From a bacterium (GTDB lineage: Bacteria > Bacillota_I > Bacilli_A > RF39 > UBA660), in NCBI GenBank assembly GCA_019423565.1, contig JAHZBE010000008.1:16131-80130 (forward strand): 64,000 nt of DNA. The letters run 5' to 3'. Position numbers and translations under genes: made by a program. Each line of letters begins with the position of its first letter. The stretch's first letter is position 1. The notes below the pieces were generated by a model, which searched no databases, was not told the origin of the DNA, and saw only the letters and a list, made by a program, of their open reading frames with translations. Below, in pieces: positions 1 to 8,733 of the stretch.

Positions 1-20
1 TGATTAATCCTCCTTCTAAG
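1..20 (-). promoter_or_regulatory. Ribosome binding site of the next gene, probably rplN
   Basis: On the minus strand an AAGGAGG Shine-Dalgarno lies at about 9-15. Position 1 gives the A of a possible ATG whose other two bases fall outside the window. The usual gene after rpsQ in this operon is rplN (L14), so this is probably its start. Only the ribosome site is visible. Confidence 0.5.
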
Positions 21-28
21 CATAGAGA

Positions 29-286
29 TTATAGAATTATTGCTTCTTCAACGATTTCAACTAGTTCATATCTTTTTGTTTTAGATAATGGTCTAGTTTC
101 AACAATACGTACTTTATCTCCTACTTTAGCTTTATTTAATTCATCGTGTGCAGTGTATTTCTTTGAACTCTTAACACGTTTGTTATATAGTGGATGTTTA
201 CGATATGTTTCTACTTTTACTGTTATTGTTTTATCATTTTTATCACTAATAACGATACCAACAATTTCTTTACGTTTATTTTCCAT
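29..286 (-). CDS. rpsQ: 30S ribosomal protein S17
   Basis: S17 is a primary 16S rRNA-binding protein of the small subunit. The 85-residue product has the family's OB-fold signature: an N-terminal GIVISDKNDKTITVKVE stretch, KHPLYNKRVKSSKKYTAHDE, then GDKVRIVETRPLSKTKRY. Length is normal. It lies 11 bp after rpmC in S10-operon order and ends just before the ribosome site of the next gene. It is the last complete gene of the operon in the window. Confidence 0.98.
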   Translation of the reverse strand: MENKRKEIVGIVISDKNDKTITVKVETYRKHPLYNKRVKSSKKYTAHDELNKAKVGDKVRIVETRPLSKTKRYELVEIVEEAIIL

Positions 287-297
287 ACCTTTTCCTC

Positions 298-495
298 CTA
301 CTTATTATTTATTTCGCGTTCACGAATAACCATTTTTATTCTAGCGATTGTCTTTCTTATTTCTTTTATTCTTGAAGGTTTTTCTAAGTTACCTGTTGCA
401 TTAGCAAAACGTAAATTAAATAACTCTTCTTTTAATTCTTCTATTTTATTTAATAGTTCTTCAGTGGTTAATTCTCTTATTTCCTTAATTTTCAT
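298..495 (-). CDS. rpmC: 50S ribosomal protein L29
   Basis: L29 sits near the peptide exit tunnel of the large subunit. The 65-residue protein starts MKIKEIRELTTEELLNKIEELKEELFNLRF and has the typical basic RIKEIRKTIARIKMVIRER second helix of this helical-hairpin family. It overlaps the end of rplP by 11 bp, which suggests translational coupling. Confidence 0.98.
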   Translation of the reverse strand: MKIKEIRELTTEELLNKIEELKEELFNLRFANATGNLEKPSRIKEIRKTIARIKMVIREREINNK

Positions 496-919
496 TTACG
501 TCACCACTTTCTTCTCTTTTTACAAATTTACATTTAACTGGTAATTTGTGCATTGCAAGTCTTAATGCTTCTCTAGCTACTTCTTCAGGTACACCTGCAA
601 TTTCAAACATTATTTTTCCTTCTTTAACTACTGCTACCCATAGTTCTGGATTACCTTTACCTTTACCTTGACGAGTTTCAGCAGGTTTTCTTGTTAATGA
701 TAAGTGAGGGAATATGTTTACCCAAACCTTTCCTCCACGTTTCATGTAACGAGTCATAGCAACACGGGCTGCTTCAATTTGTTGAGTAGTTATCCATGCA
801 CCTTCTTTTGCTTGAAGACCATAATCACCAAATTGAAGTTCTGTATTACCTTTAGCTTTACCATCATGATAAAGTCTATGAGGTTTTCTATATTTAGTTC
901 TTTTTGGCATTAGTGGCAT
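485..919 (-). CDS. rplP: 50S ribosomal protein L16
   Basis: L16 organises the A-site region of 23S rRNA. The protein shows the N-terminal PKRTKYRKPHR block and the KGNPELWVAVVKEGKIMFEIAGV core; 144 residues is normal. Two start codons are possible, MPL-MPKRTKYR. An AAGGAGGT site lies 8 nt before the first ATG at 919, so that start is chosen. It overlaps rpsC upstream by 26 bp and rpmC downstream by 11 bp. Confidence 0.97.
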   Translation of the reverse strand: MPLMPKRTKYRKPHRLYHDGKAKGNTELQFGDYGLQAKEGAWITTQQIEAARVAMTRYMKRGGKVWVNIFPHLSLTRKPAETRQGKGKGNPELWVAVVKEGKIMFEIAGVPEEVAREALRLAMHKLPVKCKFVKREESGDVNEN

Positions 920-1574
920 GTCTACTACCTCCTTTTACATTTTTCTTAGGAAGTACTTCACCTTTGTATATCCATACTTTTATTCCTATTTTACCAAATG
1001 TTGTATCAGCTTCAGCTGTAGCATAATCAATGTCTGCTCTTAAAGTATGTAGAGGAACTGTTCCTTCGCTATATACTTCGCTTCTAGCTATATCTACACC
1101 ATTTAAACGACCTGAAGCTAAGATTTTAATACCTTTAGCACCAGCCTTCATTGTGTTTCTTATTGCTCTTTTTTGAGCCATTCTGTAAGAACCACGATTT
1201 TCAATTTGTTTAGCGACATTATTAGCAACTAATTGTGCAACCATGTCTGGGTTTTTAATTTCAAATATTGAAACAACAATATTTTCACCTGTTAATTTAC
1301 ATAATTCTTTCTTTAATTTTTCAATTTCTTCTCCACCGTGTCCGATTACAACACCAGGTTTAGCAGTATAAATAACGATTTCAGTTTTCTTATTATCTCT
1401 TTGAATATTGATATTTGAAACAGATGCATCTTTAAGTCTTTTATCAAGATATTTTCTGATTTTTAAATCGTTTCCAAGATATTTAGAAAAATCTTTGTTA
1501 TTTGAATACCATTTTGCTTGCCAATCCTTGATGATTCCAACTCTCATTCCATGTGGATTAACTTTTTGTCCCAT
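894..1574 (-). CDS. rpsC: 30S ribosomal protein S3
   Basis: S3 lies at the mRNA entry site of the small subunit. The sequence begins MGQKVNPHGMRVGIIKDW, has the KH-domain loop (AKPGVVIGHGGEEIEKLKKEL) and the C-terminal domain ending in KGEVLPKKN. It is 226 residues, the usual size. It follows rplV by 16 bp and overlaps the start of rplP. Confidence 0.98.
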   Translation of the reverse strand: MGQKVNPHGMRVGIIKDWQAKWYSNNKDFSKYLGNDLKIRKYLDKRLKDASVSNINIQRDNKKTEIVIYTAKPGVVIGHGGEEIEKLKKELCKLTGENIVVSIFEIKNPDMVAQLVANNVAKQIENRGSYRMAQKRAIRNTMKAGAKGIKILASGRLNGVDIARSEVYSEGTVPLHTLRADIDYATAEADTTFGKIGIKVWIYKGEVLPKKNVKGGSRHATNAKKN

Positions 1575-1590
1575 AAATTAACCTCCTTTA

Positions 1591-1926
1591 CTAGTTTCTT
1601 TCAGCCACAACGATAGTTATATGACTTGTTTTTTTATCGTGTCTATCAATATGTGATCTTGAACCAATTCTTCTTCTTTTCATTATTGGTCCATCATTTA
1701 TGTAAGCTTCTTTAACATATAGATTATTTTTATCCATTTTGAAATTATTTTCAGCGTTAGCTACAGCTGACACTAAAACTTTCTTAGTTAAACGAGCTGA
1801 CTTTTTATTTAAGTTATTTAAAATTGCCATTGCATCACTAACATCTTTACCACGAACTAGATTAACAACTAAACGTGCTTTTCTAGGAGCGATAAGGACT
1901 GTTCTAGCAGTTGCTTTTGCTTCCAT
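1591..1926 (-). CDS. rplV: 50S ribosomal protein L22
   Basis: L22 lines the nascent-peptide tunnel through its long beta hairpin. The 111-residue protein shows ARTVLIAPRKARLVVNLVRGK at the start. The hairpin and C-terminal segment GPIMKRRRIGSRSHIDRHDKKTSHITIVV shows the usual basic loop, here with MKRRRIGSR where many bacteria have MKRFRPRAMGRA. It lies between rpsS and rpsC. Confidence 0.97.
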   Translation of the reverse strand: MEAKATARTVLIAPRKARLVVNLVRGKDVSDAMAILNNLNKKSARLTKKVLVSAVANAENNFKMDKNNLYVKEAYINDGPIMKRRRIGSRSHIDRHDKKTSHITIVVAERN

Positions 1927-1957
1927 TTTCTAATTCTCCCTTCTCTTAAGGTTCAAA

Positions 1958-2227
1958 CTATTTCTTCTTATTTTCGCCATGACCACCATTTTTACGAGTT
2001 AATGCGAACTCTCCTAATTTATGACCTACCATATCTTCAGTAACATAAACTGGAATATGTTCTTTACCATTATGAACTGCAAAAGTGTGTCCAATAAAAT
2101 CAGGAAAAATAGTTGAACGACGTGACCATGTTTTAATTACTTCTTTTTTTCCACTTTTATTCATTTCTTGAACCTTTTTCATTAAGTGTTCATCTACAAA
2201 AGGTCCCTTTTTTAAACTTCTAGCCAT
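1958..2227 (-). CDS. rpsS: 30S ribosomal protein S19
   Basis: S19 is in the small-subunit head and contacts tRNA-bound 16S rRNA. The 89-residue product has MARSLKKGPFVDEHLMKK, KTWSRRSTIFPDFIGHTFAVHNGKEHIPVYVTEDMVGHKLGEFA, all typical family blocks. It lies between rplB (17 bp) and rplV in standard S10-operon order. Confidence 0.98.
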   Translation of the reverse strand: MARSLKKGPFVDEHLMKKVQEMNKSGKKEVIKTWSRRSTIFPDFIGHTFAVHNGKEHIPVYVTEDMVGHKLGEFALTRKNGGHGENKKK

Positions 2228-2244
2228 TATAATTCATCCTTTCC

Positions 2245-3078
2245 TTATTTACTGTTACGACGAGTAACTATTAATTTATTTGAACTCTTCTTGTTCTTAC
2301 GAGTTTTATATCCAAGAGCTGGTTTACCCCATGGAGTCATTGGTTGTTTACGTCCAACTGGAGCTCTACCTTCACCACCACCATGTGGATGGTCATTAGG
2401 GTTCATAACAGAACCACGAACTGTTGGTCTTATACCCATATGTCTTGTTCTACCTGCTTTTCCAAGTCTAACAAGTGAATAATCTTCATTACCAACTTCA
2501 CCAATTGTTGCCATACAAGTACCTAATATTTTTCTTGTTTCGCCTGAAGATAATCTAACAAGTACATATCTTTCTTCACGACCAAGTATTTGAGCACTTT
2601 GTCCAGCACTTCTTGCGATTTGAGCACCTTTACCAGGTCTCATTTCTATATTGTGGATAACTGTACCAACAGGTATGTTCATGATTGGAAGTGCATTACC
2701 AACTTTTATATCAACATTTTCGCCTGATACAATTTTCATTCCTACTTTTAAACCTTTAGGAGCGATTATATATCTTTTTTCACCATCTACATAGTTAATT
2801 AAAGCTATATTTGCGCTTCTATTTGGATCGTATTCTATTGAAGCAACTGTTCCTTCAACATCATGTTTATTTCTTTTGAAATCAATTACACGATATTTTT
2901 GTTTAGCTCCTCCACCTTGGTGTCTTACTGTAATTCTACCTTGGTTATTACGACCACTTTTTTTGTTTTTTGCTTTAAGTAAACTTTTTTCAGGAGCTGT
3001 TTTAGTTAGCTCTTCATTTACTAAAGTACTTTTCTTTCTTTGCCCAGGTGTAACTGGATTAAAATGTCTTATAGCCAT
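2245..3078 (-). CDS. rplB: 50S ribosomal protein L2
   Basis: L2 supports the peptidyl-transferase centre. The 277-residue protein has the N-terminal KKSGRNNQGRITVRHQGGGAK, the central GDxxxY-type beta domains, and the C-terminal RGSVMNPNDHPHGGGEGRAP loop that carries the conserved histidine near the catalytic centre. Length and order in the operon are normal. Confidence 0.98.
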   Translation of the reverse strand: MAIRHFNPVTPGQRKKSTLVNEELTKTAPEKSLLKAKNKKSGRNNQGRITVRHQGGGAKQKYRVIDFKRNKHDVEGTVASIEYDPNRSANIALINYVDGEKRYIIAPKGLKVGMKIVSGENVDIKVGNALPIMNIPVGTVIHNIEMRPGKGAQIARSAGQSAQILGREERYVLVRLSSGETRKILGTCMATIGEVGNEDYSLVRLGKAGRTRHMGIRPTVRGSVMNPNDHPHGGGEGRAPVGRKQPMTPWGKPALGYKTRKNKKSSNKLIVTRRNSK

Positions 3079-3093
3079 ATCTAAAACCTCCTA

Positions 3094-3375
3094 TTATAAT
3101 TCTATTTGACTACCTTCAGCAAGTGTTACAATTGCTTTTTTGTAACGACTAGTAGTCCCTGCATAACGTCCAACTCTTTTATATTTTGGTTTAACGTTAA
3201 TTGTATTTACTCTTAATACTTTTACTCCAAATATTTTTTCAACTGCTTGTTTTATTTGGACTTTATTAGCATCGTTTTTAACTTTGAAAACGATTTTATT
3301 ACCCTTTTCTGCTATTTTTGCACTTTTTTCAGTAATAACAGGGGCAATTATTACATCTCTATAATTTCCTATCAT
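3094..3375 (-). CDS. rplW: 50S ribosomal protein L23
   Basis: L23 is at the tunnel exit and docks trigger factor and SRP. The 93-residue protein has IIAPVITEKSAKIAEKGNKIVFKV and AVEKIFGVKVLRVNTINVKPKYKRVGR, the family core. Its ATG overlaps the rplD stop as TAATG, so the two genes are probably translationally coupled. Confidence 0.97.
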   Translation of the reverse strand: MIGNYRDVIIAPVITEKSAKIAEKGNKIVFKVKNDANKVQIKQAVEKIFGVKVLRVNTINVKPKYKRVGRYAGTTSRYKKAIVTLAEGSQIEL

Positions 3376-4001
3376 TATCTAAGTACCTCCTCAAGCATTT
3401 TAACTGCTTCTTCAGTAATAACTACATTATTATAGTTTAATACATCATAAGTGTTGATTTCATGAGATTCGATTACTTTAACATTACTTAAATTACGAGA
3501 AGCTAAAATTAAGTTATCAGTTAATTCTTTAACAATAATTAAAGTTTTTCCTGTTACTTTTAAATCTTCTAATAATTTGATGAAATCTTTTGTTTTATTG
3601 CTTGAAAGTTCAATATTTTCAACAACAACGATTCCATTTTCTCTAGCTTTATAAGTTAAAGCTGATTTTAAAGCTAATCTTCTTTCTTTTCTATTTTGTT
3701 TTTTTGTATAATTTCTTTCTGTTGTAGGTCCAAATACTACTCCACCACCAACAAAGTGAGGTGCACGGATAGATCCTTGACGAGCATTACCTGTTCCTTT
3801 TTGTCTCCATGGTTTTCTTCCACCACCAGAAACTTCACTTCTTGTTTTAACTTTGTGAGTTCCTTGTCTCATAGATGCTTGTTTTAAAACAACTGCATCA
3901 TATATTGTTTGATTATTTGGTTCAATTCCAAATACTTCATCGCTTAGTTTAATGTCTTTAATCTTTTCACCTTTTACATTTAAAAGAGCTATTTTAGGCA
4001 T
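3375..4001 (-). CDS. rplD: 50S ribosomal protein L4
   Basis: L4 is an early-assembly 23S-binding protein with a tunnel loop. The 208-residue product has the conserved loop region SGGGRKPWRQKGTGNARQG followed by SIRAPHFVGGGVVFGPTTERNY. An in-frame ATG exists 21 bp upstream at 4022, but an AAAGGAGG site lies 7 nt before the ATG at 4001 (MPKIALLNVKGE), which matches family starts. Confidence 0.97.
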   Translation of the reverse strand: MPKIALLNVKGEKIKDIKLSDEVFGIEPNNQTIYDAVVLKQASMRQGTHKVKTRSEVSGGGRKPWRQKGTGNARQGSIRAPHFVGGGVVFGPTTERNYTKKQNRKERRLALKSALTYKARENGIVVVENIELSSNKTKDFIKLLEDLKVTGKTLIIVKELTDNLILASRNLSNVKVIESHEINTYDVLNYNNVVITEEAVKMLEEVLR

Positions 4002-4051
4002 ATTTCTTCCTCCTTTCATCACAATAAATTTTTATATAATGTTTAATTTAA

Positions 4052-4801
4052 TTATTCAGTTACTTCTTGTGATGATTCTTCTTTTACTTCTTCAGTTTCA
4101 GTAGTTTCTTCTACTTCTTCAATAGCTTTTGGTTCTTCAAATGAAACTAATTCTAAAGTTTCTTTGATTTTACCTTCATTTTTAATAGCTGATTTGATTA
4201 TAACTAAAGACTTTTTAGGACCTGGAACATTACCTTTAACTAAGATAACATTGTTTTCTAAGTCAACCATAACAATTTCTAAGTTTTGAACTGTTACTGT
4301 ATTTGCTCCCATATGTCCTGGTAATTTCTTACCTTTTAAAACACGCATTGGTCTCATTGTTCCTAGTGAACCAACACCTCTATGGTATTGTGAACCATGT
4401 CCCATAGGACCTCTGCTTTGATTAAAGCGTTTGATAACACCTTGGTAACCTTTACCTTTGCTTACACCAGTTACATCTACCATTTCACCTTCTGCAAAGA
4501 TATCAACTTTAATTTCTTGACCTAAAGTATAGTTACTTGCGTCTACATTTCTGATTTCTTTTAAGAAGCGCTTAGGTGATGTATTTGATTTTCTAAGATG
4601 TCCCATCTCAGGTTTGTTACTTAATTTTTCTCTCTTTGTTTCGAATGCTAATTGAATTGCATCATAACCGTTAGTTTCAGTTGTTTTAATTTGTGAAACA
4701 ATATTAGGTTCAACTGAGATAACAGTTACAGGAATTAATTTACCATTCTTAGCAAAAACTTGAGTCATTCCAACCTTGCGGCCTAAGATTCCTTTTCTCA
4801 T
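4052..4801 (-). CDS. rplC: 50S ribosomal protein L3
   Basis: L3 nucleates 23S rRNA folding. The 249-residue protein begins MRKGILGRKVGMTQVF and has VTGVSKGKGYQGVIKRFNQ and PMGHGSQYHRGVGSLG, the tip that reaches the catalytic centre. It is longer than the usual 205-215 residues because of an acidic tail after about residue 215 (EEVEETTETEEVKEESSQ). Such acidic tails occur in some low-GC lineages; any role here is unknown. Confidence 0.97.
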   Translation of the reverse strand: MRKGILGRKVGMTQVFAKNGKLIPVTVISVEPNIVSQIKTTETNGYDAIQLAFETKREKLSNKPEMGHLRKSNTSPKRFLKEIRNVDASNYTLGQEIKVDIFAEGEMVDVTGVSKGKGYQGVIKRFNQSRGPMGHGSQYHRGVGSLGTMRPMRVLKGKKLPGHMGANTVTVQNLEIVMVDLENNVILVKGNVPGPKKSLVIIKSAIKNEGKIKETLELVSFEEPKAIEEVEETTETEEVKEESSQEVTE

Positions 4802-4816
4802 TTTTTCCTCCTATAA

Positions 4817-5119
4817 TTATTTAATATTTATTTCAACACCACTAGGTAAATCCAATCTAGTCATAGCCTCGATTGTGTCTTTACTAGGATTATTGATAAC
4901 AATTAGTCTTTTATGTGTTCTCATTTCGAATTGTTCACGAGAATCTTTATACTTGTGAACAGCTCTTAAGATTGTAACTTTTTCAACTTTTGTTGGTAAT
5001 GGTACTGGTCCACTAACTTCTCCGCCAGTTCTTTTAATAGTTTCAACAATCTTACTTGCAGCTTGATCGATAGTTCTTGGATCATATGCTTTTAAATTAA
5101 CTTGAATTCTATTAGACAT
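4817..5119 (-). CDS. rpsJ: 30S ribosomal protein S10
   Basis: S10 is a small-subunit head protein and transcription factor NusE. The 100-residue protein has IQVNLKAYDPRTIDQAASKIVETIKRTGG, GPVPLPTKVEKVTILRAVHKYKDSREQFEMRTHKRLI and ends in LPSGVEINIK, all diagnostic. It is the first gene of the operon; an AAAGGAGG site precedes its ATG and the promoter is at 5263-5291. Confidence 0.98.
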   Translation of the reverse strand: MSNRIQVNLKAYDPRTIDQAASKIVETIKRTGGEVSGPVPLPTKVEKVTILRAVHKYKDSREQFEMRTHKRLIVINNPSKDTIEAMTRLDLPSGVEINIK

Positions 5120-5256
5120 ATTGTATCCTCCTTTCGTCTATATCTTGTATAGGCATACTCCGTGTAAGTTACCTGACATTTAAGGTTTGTCTTTATTTTA
5201 TAAAAGCAACTTAACCTGGTGTGTCAGCAATCTCCCACATCTACGCAGTCACACAT
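5120..5256 (-). promoter_or_regulatory. S10 operon 5' leader
   Basis: About 140 nt of transcribed leader separate the predicted promoter from rpsJ. It is more GC-rich than its surroundings and holds segments able to pair, such as AAGTT near 5212 with AACTT near 5168. S10 leaders in other bacteria can carry autoregulatory structures, but I do not recognise a known one. Confidence 0.4.
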
Positions 5257-5262
5257 AGGACA

Positions 5263-5291
5263 ATTATATCAACAATTCAAAATAAATGCAA
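5263..5291 (-). promoter_or_regulatory. SigA-type promoter of the S10 operon
   Basis: On the minus strand TTGCAT (-35, 5286-5291) and TATAAT (-10, 5263-5268) are separated by 17 bp, directly upstream of the rpsJ leader. This is a near-consensus housekeeping promoter and the only obvious one for the 5-kb ribosomal operon. Confidence 0.8.
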
Positions 5292-5337
5292 GTATTTTTG
5301 AATATTTTTTCAAAATAAATTCATAATATTATTTTAA

Positions 5338-5366
5338 TTAAAAAAAGAGCTTTTCTGCCCTTTAAT
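5338..5366 (-). terminator. Intrinsic terminator after the pilin-like gene
   Basis: On the minus strand AAAGGGC, a short AGAAAA loop and GCTCTTT are followed by a run of T. It lies at the end of the gene that stops at 5362 and just upstream of the S10 promoter, separating the two units. Confidence 0.65.
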
Positions 5367-6207
5367 TTAACACATATGGATTTAACTGCGTTCCATTACC
5401 ACCTGTTACAATAATGTTATTATTAAGTTTTATAGTAATATACGTTTTAGCATAATCACTGTTTACTATTTCTTTATTCATTCCAATTGTAATATATTCG
5501 TTATTATCTTTAATCCAATCATTATTATCCATATTTATATATGAAATGTTATTAATAAAAGTTTGATTATATAAATCTGTAGAAATAACTGATGCTTTAC
5601 CATATATTTTTTTGGTAGCATTTTCATCAAAATTGTCATTTATAAAATTATTTTCATAATTCAAAAGTTCATTCTTATATAGTTTTTTACTAGACTCTTT
5701 AATCAAATAAACACGGCGATATTTATCAACTTTCATAATTCTATAAATTTCACCATTAAATATTGCGTAATTTTCTAATACATAACCTTTAAAAATCAAT
5801 TCGTTATTTATTCTATATACATTTGATTTTTCATCTTTGTTACTTACATAATCATAAATTGTTTTTCCCTCTACAAAGTCATAATTTACATTTCCATTTT
5901 CATTAGTTATAAGTACTTTAGTATCATTATCAAAATCATCATTTGTTAATGGATTTTTAGCACCATTCTTTACATAACCAGTATCTATTAATTCTTTAAT
6001 AGAATATTCTGTTACTGAAGAAGATGAAGTAACATCTGCTAAATATTTTAATTTGGCACTATCAACAATATTACTTTTTGAAACATTGTATGCCGTTAAC
6101 CTAGAAGCACCTATTACATCAATTATTTTAGGATATGCAATTGCACTCACAATTGATAATATTGCAATTACCGCAAGAAGTTCAATTAAAGTAAATCCTT
6201 TCTTCAT
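5362..6207 (-). CDS. Type IV pilin-like (prepilin-type N-terminus) protein
   Basis: The protein opens with MKKGFTLIELLAVIAIL, the classic type III signal (G before F, E at +5) cleaved and methylated by prepilin peptidase. It is followed by the hydrophobic helix that packs in pilus cores or type II/competence pseudopili. The rest of the 281 residues is a polar domain that I do not recognise, ending in GGNGTQLNPYVLN. It starts 4 bp after the WG-repeat gene, so both are probably co-transcribed. No prepilin peptidase or pilus ATPase lies in the window. Confidence 0.75.
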   Translation of the reverse strand: MKKGFTLIELLAVIAILSIVSAIAYPKIIDVIGASRLTAYNVSKSNIVDSAKLKYLADVTSSSSVTEYSIKELIDTGYVKNGAKNPLTNDDFDNDTKVLITNENGNVNYDFVEGKTIYDYVSNKDEKSNVYRINNELIFKGYVLENYAIFNGEIYRIMKVDKYRRVYLIKESSKKLYKNELLNYENNFINDNFDENATKKIYGKASVISTDLYNQTFINNISYINMDNNDWIKDNNEYITIGMNKEIVNSDYAKTYITIKLNNNIIVTGGNGTQLNPYVLN

Positions 6208-6211
6208 TTTA

Positions 6212-8020
6212 TCATCCCCCTATAGTGTATATTAATTTTCCATCATAATTATAATAATTACCATTTATTATCATATAATTATCATAAACTTCAACATCAC
6301 CATTAACTTTTACATTTATATCTTTAAAAGTTTCTAGATTTATTATAATTATTTCATTATTATATATTCCCTCAACAATTGGATATTTTGTGGTAATTAC
6401 ATCAAAGCCATCATAAATTGGTTTTATAACTATATTACCTTTTGAATCAAGTATACCATATTTGTCATTTTGTTTTACAATAAATAATTCTTTTTTCGTA
6501 TTATTTTTTATAGTGTTAAATAATACATCATCCATTAAAATAGTTTCATCATATTTAAGAGGAATTATTTCTTCTCCTTTAGAATTAATTACTCCAAATG
6601 AGTTATCATTTGATACTATAGCATATCCATTTTTATCAAAATCTGATGCATAATCATATTCTTTTTTTGTTATTATCTTGCCTTTTTTGTTAATAAAAAT
6701 ATATTTGTCATTTTCAGTTTTAACTTTCATATAATCATTTTTATATTTTGTATCATTAAGCTTTATATCACTAATTTTTCCTAAAGTTTTATTTGGTGTA
6801 TAAATTGTATATATTTCTTTTTTTAACTCAAAATCATATTTTTTATATACAATAACCCCATCTGAATAACTATATTCTATATCATCATCAGTATTAATTA
6901 TCTCACCATTTGTTAAATTAATATAATCAATTTTTGTATTTTCTTTAATTCCAAGTGCAATATTAGAATCCAAATCTTCTATTCTAAGTCTTTTATAATT
7001 TGTTGTTTCATAAATTACTTTATCATTATTTATAACAAAATAGTTATTATTACCATTTTCTTGTTTTATGTAAAAAACATTATTATCTAAAACATTTATA
7101 TCACTTAATGTATACCTAAATACTTCCTTACCTGTTTCAATATTTATAATAGTAGATGACGAATTAACTTTGATTTTAGCATATTTATTTTTTCCATTGT
7201 CAACATTTGATATCTCTATAGATATATCATGTTCATCAACCTCATCAACTTTATAAGTATAAATTTCCTTACCATCATTATTCATAATTCCCATTGTATC
7301 ATCTCTAGTAAATATAAATATACCACCAGCCGAATATGTTATATTATCGTACTTAAATCTAGTAAGTTCTTCAATGCTACTAGTCATAAGTCCCATTTTT
7401 AAACCTTCACTTGTAAACTTACTAACAACATATCTATTTCCAAATAAGGTTGCTGAAAAGACATTACCAAATGCTATTTTATTTTTTCCTCTACTGTCTA
7501 TAATACCATATAAATTATTGTAATTTTTTACAACAGCATAGCCTTTATAAAAGTCATCACCATATAAATACTTTGGCTTTACAATTAATTCACCTTCACT
7601 ATCTATATAACCAGTTTTAGAATTTTCCTCTATTTTTATTAAGTTTACTACAGAGGCCTTTGCATTATTAATAAACACATATATTCCTATTGAAAAAACA
7701 AAAACAAACGCTACTATAGGTAAAATTCTATTAAGTTTTTCTAAAGTAAAAGTTCTACTTTTTTCTTGTCTTTGATTTATACCTTCATTTGCTTGAATAG
7801 GAACTATAGAGTCCGGTAAAACTTCTACTTCTGTATTATCAATATTATTTGTTTTTTCCTCATCATCACTAGAAAAAATATTAATATCAAACATTTCGTT
7901 ATCTTCTAGATTATTATTTAGCGTATTTTCCTCTTTATTATGTTCTTCATTTTTAACTATTAAATCATCCGCAGGAGAAAATGGTAAGTCTAAATCGTCA
8001 TCATATTCTTTTTTATCCAT
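6212..8020 (-). CDS. Membrane-anchored WG-repeat protein
   Basis: The 602-residue protein has an acidic cytoplasmic N-terminus (about 1-95), one membrane helix (about 99-118) and a large outside domain. That domain holds repeated units of the WG/beta-propeller kind, such as TGYIDSEGELIVKPKY, LYGIIDSRGKNKI, FGVINSKGEEIIPLKYDE and KYGILDSKGNIVIKPIYDG. WG repeats are thought to mediate binding; no enzyme motif is seen. It is followed closely by the pilin-like gene and precedes it in the transcript, so a joint surface role is possible. Good GAGG ribosome site before the ATG. Confidence 0.8.
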   Translation of the reverse strand: MDKKEYDDDLDLPFSPADDLIVKNEEHNKEENTLNNNLEDNEMFDINIFSSDDEEKTNNIDNTEVEVLPDSIVPIQANEGINQRQEKSRTFTLEKLNRILPIVAFVFVFSIGIYVFINNAKASVVNLIKIEENSKTGYIDSEGELIVKPKYLYGDDFYKGYAVVKNYNNLYGIIDSRGKNKIAFGNVFSATLFGNRYVVSKFTSEGLKMGLMTSSIEELTRFKYDNITYSAGGIFIFTRDDTMGIMNNDGKEIYTYKVDEVDEHDISIEISNVDNGKNKYAKIKVNSSSTIINIETGKEVFRYTLSDINVLDNNVFYIKQENGNNNYFVINNDKVIYETTNYKRLRIEDLDSNIALGIKENTKIDYINLTNGEIINTDDDIEYSYSDGVIVYKKYDFELKKEIYTIYTPNKTLGKISDIKLNDTKYKNDYMKVKTENDKYIFINKKGKIITKKEYDYASDFDKNGYAIVSNDNSFGVINSKGEEIIPLKYDETILMDDVLFNTIKNNTKKELFIVKQNDKYGILDSKGNIVIKPIYDGFDVITTKYPIVEGIYNNEIIIINLETFKDINVKVNGDVEVYDNYMIINGNYYNYDGKLIYTIGG

Positions 8021-8087
8021 ACTATTATCCTCCTACTCTTTTCTATTAATATAATAACATATCTTTGAAATAAATTAAAGAAAAAAT

Positions 8088-8114
8088 AAAAAAGATTGGA
8101 ATACAATCTTTATT
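8088..8114 (-). terminator. Intrinsic terminator after the sortase gene
   Basis: On the minus strand AAAGATTG, a five-base loop and CAATCTTT are followed by a T run. The stem overlaps the sortase stop codon, so sortase transcription ends before the WG-repeat gene. Confidence 0.8.
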
Positions 8115-8694
8115 CATTTGATGTTGCTTTAACAACTATTCTTGATTTACCACCATTTTCACAAGTAACTATAGTCAAATGGTAGCCATCATAATGACTT
8201 AAATAACTTGTATCATTTGGACTAACATATCTACTTACAGAATCAACCAAATATTTTCTTTTGTCACCTTTTACATCATATATGTATATAGGATCACCTT
8301 GTTTTAGATTCAAAACTGGATAAAAGAAAGGAGTTCTTCCTCTAAAATTATGTGCGGATATTACAAAACCTCCAGGTTCATTAAGATCAACTCCATAAGT
8401 TTTAATAGCACCAATGTTCATGGCAGCATATGTTTGTTCTTTTAATATTACAGTGTTTATACCCACTTTTGGAATTTCAATTCTTCCCAAAATAGTATAG
8501 CCATTATAATTTACAGTATGTATTTGATTTTTCTGTATTTCTTTTTTTTCTATTTTATTTTCAAATAGTTCTAGAGCATATTTTTCTTGATTATCTAATT
8601 TTCTTTCTCGAAAATTATCATATATCATCATGAATGTTATAAAATATAAAGAAAATATAAGCAAAAATATAAGTATATTGATAAATTTCTTCAT
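8110..8694 (-). CDS. Sortase (probably class D-like)
   Basis: Sortases are membrane cysteine transpeptidases that attach surface proteins to peptidoglycan or assemble pili. The 194-residue product has an N-terminal membrane helix (about 5-24). Its beta-barrel core carries the catalytic triad: His115 (SAHNFRGR), Cys178 (IVTCENGGKSR) and Arg185. Its small size and TxTC context suit class D or E enzymes, which often act in spore formers. No LPxTG substrate is seen nearby. It is a single gene with its own terminator. Confidence 0.9.
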   Translation of the reverse strand: MKKFINILIFLLIFSLYFITFMMIYDNFRERKLDNQEKYALELFENKIEKKEIQKNQIHTVNYNGYTILGRIEIPKVGINTVILKEQTYAAMNIGAIKTYGVDLNEPGGFVISAHNFRGRTPFFYPVLNLKQGDPIYIYDVKGDKRKYLVDSVSRYVSPNDTSYLSHYDGYHLTIVTCENGGKSRIVVKATSNE

Positions 8695-8733
8695 ATGCCC
8701 TCTCCTACTCTTTTTATAATTGTAACATATTTT

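Noticed and set aside
1..5119. Plus-strand frames of 60-116 codons inside the ribosomal operon
   Set aside because: They are shadows of the ribosomal genes on the other strand, with no ribosome sites.
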